Below, piece after piece: positions 7,061-14,467 of a stretch of DNA of 14,467 nt. A program made the translations under genes and the position numbers. Below the pieces are notes generated by a model. It searched no databases. It was not told the DNA's origin and saw only the letters and a list, made by a program, of their open reading frames with translations. The DNA lies in the NCBI GenBank assembly GCA_026770615.1, contig MU631380.1, forward strand, positions 317,227 to 331,693, written 5' to 3'. The stretch is from Pavlovales sp. CCMP2436. Lineage: Eukaryota; Haptophyta; Pavlovophyceae; Pavlovales. Numbering within the stretch: position 1 is the first letter of the stretch; each line of letters starts with the position of its first letter.

Positions 7061-8665
7061 TAGTATGGCGGGTTCTGCCCCGTCTGGCCTGAGAAACTCC
7101 CGCGCTTCATGCTAAGGTGCATATCCGGTTCGGTACGATACAACGCGGAGATCGCAGCAGAGTACCCGGAAATTCTACTGTACACGGCGAATATTGGGGG
7201 AAAGCTCACACGCATGAACACAAAGTGCCCCCTGTGCGTTGCAGCGGGGGTACGACGACCAGGGGAAGACACCAAGAATCATCTATCCCGGGAATGCCCC
7301 CAGACACAAGCCGAACGAGTGTCACTCAAACAGGCGATCGAGGCAGCAGTGGACGAAGCCACAGACAGCAACATCTCCCGAGGTGGAGCCCGTGCCGTTG
7401 CAACTGCAGTCATGGCTAGATCAGACTACTATGCAGGGCAGATAGACCAGGAGGTAAAAATTATCATAAATAAAGACAGAAAAAACTCCGCCCAAGGCTG
7501 CTGAAAGGACGACCAAGGCCAATCCTTCCAGATAAAGCACGGGCTGATCCAGAAAGAGGTGATATCGAGCAGCCACAGATTACACAACAGACGCATGGCG
7601 GTCATAGATAGATTTCAGGTGGAGGCAGGAGACCAACCTACTGCCCACCACGGCCTGCACTTTATTAGACTTGCCATCAATGACTACAATGTAAAGAAAA
7701 TCTTAAAGATAGGAATCCAAGTCACCCAGATAATTCCAGGCCGCTCTCCGCACCCCCAGGGTGCCGGGACCAGCGGTCATCTCGTTGTAATATCACTGGG
7801 GGTACCAAACAGAAGGACAACCCACCCACCCAAGGCAGCGGGCTCACGCGCAGCAGGAAAGAAGGCAACAAGAAATCCACAAGCCCCAACAGGGAGCGAG
7901 GATGATGATGGCTTCAGTATTGGACCTACCCTGATAACCAACCCGGATGATGGCTTCAGTATTGGACCTACCCTGATAACCAACCCGGATGATGGCTTAA
8001 GTATTGGACCTACCCTGATAACCAACCCGGCAGGTGACTTCGCAGCGTTACTGGCAACGCTAAGACTAATCCCCGTAGGCCTAACCGGAGATGGAAACTG
8101 CCTACCCTACGCGGTGCTAAGAAGCGCAGGGCGAATGGTTAACTAGGAGGCAGCCATAACACTACGCACAGCGGCAGTCAACCATGCGCTTCTACTCACG
8201 CCGAAAGTCCAAGAGGACCTTTTGCTACGCAGATCTGAGGATCACCCAAACGACCCGATGGGAAACATTCTTAATCACAACGATCGCAGAAATATATGGC
8301 CTATAGCAGCGCAAGCAAGGTACGGGCAACCGTACTTTGCGAATGAACAGGCAGCATGGATGCATGACAACATGCTCCACAGTATTGCCACGATCATTGG
8401 AATGGACGTGGTACTCCTCAAACGCATTGCAAAAGGGCAAGTATGCGAATTCATCGCAGTATACCATGCCGACCGTCCCCCACCAGTAGTGGGAATCCCT
8501 CTATATAGCATTGCTGGATGGACGGCCGGCCCTCTGGGCAAGAAAACACTGGCCGAGCTGATCACGGCATCGCGTAACGGAGGCAGGAGGGTGTGTGTGA
8601 TATCCTGTGATGCAAGCAAAACCCACTTTGAAGCGACATGTGAAATACCAGTCCAAGAAACATAA
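7061..8665 (+). pseudogene. Non-LTR retrotransposon remnant, C-terminal part: CCHC knuckle plus OTU protease domain
   Basis: One reading frame spans 7064-8662, ending at TAA 8663-8665, and is broken only by stops at 7061-7063 (TAG), 7502-7504 (TGA) and 8144-8146 (TAG). No frameshift is needed. The first third carries a zinc knuckle of spacing CX2CX14HX4C (Cys codons at 7226 and 7235, His at 7280, Cys at 7295), the usual C-terminal feature of LINE proteins. A linker with three 14-residue tandem repeats follows. From about 8036 an OTU-type cysteine protease domain begins with the signature GDGNCLPYAV (catalytic Cys codon 8099-8101); a matching late His is seen in THFEAT (8624-8626). The 8144 stop falls 14 codons after the catalytic Cys codon and would remove the His. 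OTU domains usually cleave ubiquitin-like modifiers; a role here in protecting or processing the element's protein is inference. It is collinear with 4571-5449 and probably the same copy. Confidence 0.75.
7904..8029 (+). repeat. Three 42-bp in-frame tandem repeats
   Basis: The units are 7904-7945, 7946-7987 and 7988-8029. Each encodes DDGFSIGPTLITNP; the third differs at one base (TTC to TTA, Phe to Leu). The unit length is a multiple of three, so copy number can change without breaking the frame. The near identity implies recent expansion or homogenisation in an otherwise stop-bearing sequence. Confidence 0.95.
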
Positions 8666-9311
8666 GCAGGGAGTACAATCGAAGAATTTGTAAGGCAAGC
8701 GATGTGGGTTTAGGGTGAAGGGGAGGGAGGGAGGGGGGTGTTCGGCGGCGGCGGCGACAGCGGCGGCGGCGGCGACGGCGCGTGGCGGCAATGGAGGCTG
8801 CGGAGGCGACGGTGACGGAGACGGAGTGTGGCTTTGGACGAGAACGTGGGCGCGTTCGACAACTCTAAGAATTTTTTTGTCAGTAGTGGGCCTCCAGCTT
8901 GCGCTGAAGGTACCTGCTGGCACGGCGGATTCACTCGCGAGAGTGACGTCGTTATGAACCGACGGCGTTGAGAGACGCGGACGGAATAAATTATTTCATT
9001 ATCATTAATCATTTGTGCCCTGGGTGGCCACGCGCTGGGTGGCCTTAGTCCTTACTTTGATTCTCGGAGGACTCGAAGCGATGGGAAACACCGTCAACCT
9101 TGTAGCATGTCGGCAGCTCTTCTGCATCCTTCCCGCTGTCCACTGACCGCTCTCCGACATAGCGACACGCTACGGCCTAGCCGAGCTCTCGTCTTAAACG
9201 GCCCCAAAAATTAGCTAACTTCGCTGAATAGTTAAAAGTAAAAAATAATGCAGCCCGGACTACGACTAATTACTAGCATGAAATTTTATATCCTTTTTAT
9301 ATTTATTTTTT

Positions 9312-9421
9312 TGATAGGGATTCAAGCTGGCGTCTGACTGTTCTGAATGTTGTGCTGGTCTGAGCGCTGCGTCGCCCGTTGCCTGCTGCGTGCCTTAGTC
9401 GGCTGCGATGGCTTGGGCGCC
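9312..9421 (+). repeat. Dispersed repeat family B, copy 1 (110 bp)
   Basis: The block from TGATAGGGATTCAAGCTGG to GGCTTGGGCGCC matches 10120-10229 with only two substitutions, in the same orientation. An inverted, shorter copy lies at 12637-12732. T-rich DNA precedes the left edge in the first copy and TATATTTA in the second. Such close identity implies recent activity or gene conversion. Confidence 0.9.
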
Positions 9422-9506
9422 ACCGCGCGTGCCGATGGATCTCCAGTAGTGTGCCCGGGCAAGGGCGTTTAGGGAGATGATCTGCTGGTTGCTGTTTATA
9501 TAAATA

Positions 9507-9632
9507 GCGGCTCAGCATGGTTCAACAGGTGTTGTTCACTCACTGACTTGGTCGACGTCAGATGTTAGTCCTGGCAGCAGGGATGGTGGTGGTAGAGGTG
9601 AGGTTGGTGGTGAACTCGTAGCAATTGCCACA
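9507..9632 (-). repeat. Dispersed repeat family A, copy 3 (inverted, 126 bp)
   Basis: This is the reverse complement of 3306-3431 over its full length. Together the two copies form an inverted pair about 6.1 kb apart that encloses msrB and the retrotransposon. A C-rich and CA-rich run (9639-9665) follows on the plus strand. Confidence 0.85.
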
Positions 9633-9708
9633 AATTCCCCCCCCCCTCACCCCCCCCACACACACAACGCTCACGTCCATTTAGGTGCGTGTGCCCTGTC
9701 CGCCGAGG

Positions 9709-9747
9709 CCGCCGCGGCCGCCGCGGCCGCCGCGGCCACCGCGGCCG
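9709..9747. repeat. GC-rich 9-bp tandem repeat
   Basis: About four units of GCCGCCGCG (one with GCCACCGCG) lie in a row. On the minus strand one frame reads Gly/Arg repeats of the RGG type and ends in a stop soon after (TAA at 9684-9682), and another reads poly-Ala from an ATG. Neither is long enough to call a gene. Confidence 0.7.
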
Positions 9748-10038
9748 AGGCGTGCGCCCCGGTCGGCATTGTGGCTGCGTCAGTTGTCGTCACGGTACGC
9801 GCCGTCCGCGTGCGCAGGGGCGTCCTGTTTATATTTATGATATATTTATGATAGGGATCATGTGATTTAACTATAAACTACGACTTACCTAACATTGAAA
9901 GACAGGCAGCAGCAGTCAGGCGAATCCAGTTTGTGGACGGACCTGCGGAGTGTAGACGAACTCCAGGAACTCAGCCAGTAGTGGGCCGCCCGCCTAGAGG
10001 TGGTGGGCCTGTGACGCGGCTTCATGCCACGAACTTTA

Positions 10039-10389
10039 TGTGGAAGTCTTATATGTGATTGACCGGTCATGACCGAAGGTCCGTCGGTTCTGACCGAAGG
10101 TCCGTCAGATCTATATTTATGATAGGGATTCAAGCTGGCGTCTGACTGTTCTGAATGTTGTGCTGGTCTGAGCGCTGCGTCGCCCATTGCCTGCTGCGTG
10201 CCTTAGTCGGCTGCGCTGGCTTGGGCGCCAGATCTATATTTATGATTGGGATTCATTGGCGTTTGATTATTTTTTATGTTTTATTCGAATAAATTTTTGA
10301 CAGATTGTGACCAAAGATCCGTCAGATCTGACTTATTTTGACCGATGGTATGACCGAAGATTTTTGGACTTAAGAGGAAGACTTCCACA
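10039..10389. mobile_element. Possible small element with 12-bp inverted ends and internal repeats
   Basis: TGTGGAAGTCTT at 10039-10050 recurs exactly inverted at 10378-10389. CACGAAC occurs just outside both ends (10028-10034 and 10393-10399), separated from the arms by 3-4 bases, and may be a target duplication. Inside are 21-bp repeats starting TGACCGAAGGTCCGTC (10070-10090, 10091-10111, and a diverged one at 10308-10328) and one whole copy of family B (10120-10229). Arms this short could arise by chance, so the element call is tentative; the internal repeats are clear. Confidence 0.4.
10120..10229 (+). repeat. Dispersed repeat family B, copy 2 (110 bp)
   Basis: This is a second copy of the 9312-9421 block with two substitutions. 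AGATCTATATTTATGAT precedes it, and a near-identical AGATCTATATTTATGATTG follows at 10230, so the family B block is bracketed by a short direct repeat. Confidence 0.9.
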
Positions 10390-10780
10390 CAGCACGAACA
10401 AACGACGAACCCACGACCGCGTCTCCTGTCGCTGCTGGTGGTATGCGCTTTCAGCCCACGCCTCGTCGGTGCTTTTAATTTATTCGTATATTTCACGTAT
10501 TGAAGCAACTAATTAATATAATTAATTAAAGTTAAATATTTTTGATTTTACAAGTTGTACAACTAGATGTTCTATATATAATCACGCCTTAGCTATCGTC
10601 CGAGGTCCGACGCCGCGTGCCGCCGTGTGGGCGACAGCAGCAAGGGCACGTCGAGCTCATATGCCCAGGCGCACAACATGCTGTGCGGAGACTCGTGTGC
10701 GGCAAAGTGGTTTTCGTGTGAAGAGCGATTGGAGCGGTCGGCGCGCGCGTGCGCAACCGCGACCCAGCAGCAGCGTGGAC

Positions 10781-12558
<1,778 letters not shown>

Positions 12559-12636
12559 TTAAAAAGCACGGTGCGCCGCGCTTTCAATGTTTAAAAGGCG
12601 ACCGACCCCGAAAGGCGAAATGCCCTCGCGCGGGGT

Positions 12637-12732
12637 GGCGCCCAAGCCAGCGCAGCCGACTTAGGGCACGCAGCGCAGCGCTCAGACGAGCACAACTTCC
12701 AGGACATTTATACGCCAGCTTGAATCCTAATC
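12637..12732 (-). repeat. Dispersed repeat family B, copy 3 (inverted, 96 bp)
   Basis: From GGCGCCCAAGCCAGCGCAGC to GCCAGCTTGAATCCTAATCA this matches family B in reverse complement. It lacks about a dozen bases in the middle and is more diverged than copies 1 and 2. It lies about 140 bp upstream of the hydrolase start codon. Confidence 0.85.
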
Positions 12733-12807
12733 AGAAATATGTTTTCCACGTCCGAGGGGGATCAACCGTGTTGCTAAAAATATTGGACATTTTATTTGAT
12801 CCGTCCT

Positions 12808-12855
12808 TGCTGCTAGGATTGATGCCTGACGTCGATCAAGTCTGTGATTGATCCA
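12808..12855 (+). repeat. Dispersed repeat family A, copy 4 (diverged fragment)
   Basis: TGCTGCTAGGATTGATGCC followed by TGACGTCGATCAAGTCTGTGA matches the middle of family A. The rest has drifted or been lost, and AT-rich TATATACATTT follows. Confidence 0.55.
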
Positions 12856-13464
12856 GCTTGTATATACATTTGATCCGACGGACGTATTTATTTAGCTGGG
12901 TCGTATCTGCCATTTTGTCTGTAGGCGTTCACGCGACTCACGCTCTGCGCCCATCGCGAGCGTGAAAGCCGCACCTGTGGCACAAAGTCAGGCAGTGATA
13001 CTCAAGGACGGCGCAGATAGGATGTTGGGCACCTGCCCTCATGGGGACCCTGGGCGCATCGTTAGGATGTTGGGTGCCCTCATGGGGACATGAGGGTATA
13101 CCACTTTTTTGTCTGGCCCAGGTGACGTCCACATGGGATATCACCGTCGGGCTCCGTCGGACTCCGTGCCCCGGGTGCGGGCTAGCACCACACTTCACGC
13201 CCGGGGTCGCAGTTAAAACTAATTATCCAGTGTTACTTAATGAAAGAATAACAAATAGGGGTAGTAACATAGTACGGCCGCTGATCGCTTTGCCTCCATT
13301 CGAGGGGGATGCTCGCTCCGCTGCCCATCTCAGTGGGTTCTAGGTTGCTGGTGAAGCTATACATGTTTCATTTGTGCAATTAAAAATGAAACAGCGCATA
13401 GCATTGAACGACGAAAAATGTGCTGTGTGCTGTGACCCCCGCTGCGTGCTGTGTTTCAGCTATG

Positions 13465-13552
13465 TGCTATGTGCTGTGTGCGGGAGCCCACGGCGTTTCT
13501 AAAAAAAAAGAAAAATGGACCCGCCGTGGGCTCCCGCACACAGCACATAGCA
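13465..13552. repeat. Perfect 31-bp inverted repeat with a 26-nt loop
   Basis: 13465-13495 is the exact reverse complement of 13522-13552; the loop (13496-13521) is A-rich. The stem includes GGGAGCCCACGGCG and TGCTGTGTGC. It lies 94-181 bp upstream of the next start codon, so it may be in the promoter or 5' untranslated region. With a G/C-rich stem and no T-run after it, it does not resemble a terminator. Confidence 0.93.
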
Positions 13553-13603
13553 TTGCCAGACGAAGAGGCGGCGTCCGGCTGCTCGAAGCGAAAGGCGCGG
13601 CGT

Positions 13604-13642
13604 ATGACGGACACAGACGAGGACTGCGCGGACGGCGCGTGA
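13604..13642 (+). other. Possible upstream ORF, 12 codons
   Basis: ATG at 13604 opens a 12-codon acidic frame (MTDTDEDCADGA) that stops at TGA 13640-13642, just 3 nt before the next ATG at 13646. If both lie in one transcript it could lower or regulate initiation at the main start. The transcript start is not known. Confidence 0.3.
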
Positions 13643-13645
13643 CAT

Positions 13646-14368
13646 ATGCCCCCTCGGCAGCCGCGGGCAGATGCCCTCCGCACCGAGGGGCTTGACTCGC
13701 TCCGCGTGTCGCTGCTCGAGCCGCCGATGACGGCCGCCGAGGTGGACTCTGGCGTTGCCGCCGAGGAGGACGGCGGCGGCGCGCCGGGGGCGGTGGCGTC
13801 TGAGGAGCCCGGCGACCGGCGATCGCTGGCTCTCTCGTTCGCCACGCTACTCTTCAGCATCCCCGCCCTGATCGGCGCGTGATGTTGGCCCGCCCTCGTG
13901 ATCGGGCTACTCAGCGGATCCGTCTCCGCTGCGAGCCGCTCACTCGGGCACTACATCTCGCTCCTCATTACCGCCCTGCTACTCGCCATAGTTGGCGCCA
14001 TGCTCGCGCGCGCCGCGGCCTCCGGTGCGCGCGCGCGTGTCACGCCGGCCTGGCGCAGGTGGGGGCCCACGGCGCTGCTTGGCCTCGCCGCGCCCCTGGT
14101 GCTCGCTGACATCGTGCGGCACGTGACGCAGGTGGGCTCCAGTTGCTTCCGCCTCCAGCCGATGCCACTGCCTGCTTTAAGATTCCCCTCTCCCCTCCCC
14201 GTTTTCGCTCACCGACTGCTCGGAACCCCCCCCCCCGACCCCGTCCCACCGCAGGACGTGGGCCTGTGGCCCGGTTGCGGGAACAACCCGACATTCTCGC
14301 GCGTCAACTCCACCGACGCATTCCCGCGCTCTTGCTACTGGTCCTCGTCTCAATACCGTTGCGAGGCG
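13646..14368 (+). CDS. Conserved-looking multi-pass membrane protein, first two exons (3' partial, in-frame TGA)
   Basis: Exon 1 (13646-14131) and exon 2 (14255-14368) join in phase 0 by a GT-AG intron with a C-rich acceptor; another donor follows at 14369 and the gene runs past the window. An in-frame TGA at 13640 fixes ATG 13646 as the first possible start in this frame. About 57 acidic N-terminal residues precede hydrophobic segments at about 60-78, 82-96, 103-121 and 141-156. The pattern LADIVRHVTQDVGLWP followed by a Cys-containing segment (SCYWSSSQYRC) resembles an uncharacterised membrane family that I recall from haptophytes and stramenopiles; that link is from memory. Codon 79 is TGA (13880-13882), directly before Cys80-Trp-Pro, while the frame and its hydrophobic pattern continue cleanly past it. 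This is either a disabling mutation, a read error, a very small unrecognised intron (13879-13914 would fit) or a recoded codon. Confidence 0.65.
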
Positions 14369-14467
14369 GTGCGTCCTTTTTTCCCTTTTCCCTTTTTCCT
14401 TTTCATTTTCCTCTATTTTCCTCTTTCCTCTTTCCTCTTTCCTCTTTTTTTTTTTTTTTTTGGGGGG
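14369..14467 (+). other. Start of an intron, pyrimidine-rich, running off the window
   Basis: After donor GTGCGT at 14369 the sequence is almost all T and C, with repeated CTTTC and CCTTTT units, ending in a T-run and six G. The T-run and G-run at the very edge could be an assembly or sequencing artefact. Confidence 0.55.

Larger units (their letters stand above)
8666..10780. other. Repeat-rich spacer between the retrotransposon and the hydrolase gene
   Basis: This stretch has no convincing gene. It starts with purine-rich sequence and an 18-bp GGC-rich unit repeated twice (8744-8761, 8762-8779). A short protein-like open stretch without a start lies at 8816-8971 (+), of unknown origin. Family B copies lie at 9312-9421 and 10120-10229, and family A (inverted) at 9507-9632. 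GC-rich 9-bp repeats occupy 9709-9747, and AT-rich DNA fills 10490-10590, including the palindrome AGTTGTACAACT at 10553-10564. The 3' end of the minus-strand hydrolase transcript must fall near its right edge. Confidence 0.6.

Noticed and set aside
8709..8715. TTTAGGG, a plant-type telomere unit
   Set aside because: It is a single copy in purine-rich DNA; no array is present.
8715..8957. 80-codon plus-strand ORF starting in GGC repeats
   Set aside because: Its first half is translated simple repeat and the rest shows no domain; the competing open stretch at 8816-8971 is equally weak.
13041..13343. 100-codon plus-strand ORF
   Set aside because: It overlaps short direct repeats, has no recognisable motif and no splice context.
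13879..13914. A 36-nt mini-intron removing the TGA in the membrane protein gene
   Set aside because: GT and AG borders fit and the frame is kept, but 36 nt is far below the other introns here (109-429 nt) and its removal would delete part of a membrane segment. Kept only as an option to test.

Overview
This is a window of nuclear DNA from a eukaryote, most likely a unicellular alga. Two genes are firmly identified: S-adenosylhomocysteine hydrolase and methionine-sulfoxide reductase B. The genes have GT-AG introns with C/T-rich 3' splice sites. The coding exons are very GC-rich and the spacers are AT-rich and full of repeats. The hydrolase is the long, plant/alga-like form. The membrane protein at the right edge resembles a family I associate with haptophytes and stramenopiles. 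A haptophyte is my best guess, but the sequence does not settle it.

Layout. 1-2148 (+): the last four exons of an unrecognised Ala/Arg/Pro-rich protein; one of its introns carries a near-perfect 86-nt hairpin. 2149-3878: no host gene seen; an inverted-ended element of about 640 bp, a small orphan coding remnant on the minus strand, and two copies of a dispersed repeat (family A). 3879-4547 (-): msrB, one exon with a targeting-like leader. 4571-8665 (+): one decayed non-LTR retrotransposon in two collinear pieces. The left piece holds the region just after the reverse transcriptase. The right piece holds a CCHC zinc knuckle, a three-unit 42-bp tandem repeat and an OTU-type cysteine protease domain. 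A roughly 1.6-kb GC-rich block with a 520-codon open frame of tryptophan-containing, Sfi1-like helical repeats splits the two pieces. 8666-10780: a repeat-rich spacer holding two copies of a 110-bp repeat (family B), an inverted copy of family A and a possible small inverted-repeat element. 10781-12495 (-): three-exon S-adenosylhomocysteine hydrolase. 12496-13645: more repeat fragments and a perfect 31-bp inverted repeat. 13646-14368 and beyond (+): the start of a membrane protein gene with an in-frame TGA.

The genes do not look like a functional cluster. MsrB and the hydrolase both touch sulfur-amino-acid chemistry (methionine repair and the methyl cycle), but each is an ordinary housekeeping gene and they lie more than 6 kb apart with mobile debris between them. 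The most unusual content is the retrotransposon with an OTU domain at its C-terminal end, the intronless Trp-repeat frame inside it, the two strong hairpins at gene-regulatory positions, and the TGA in the membrane protein.
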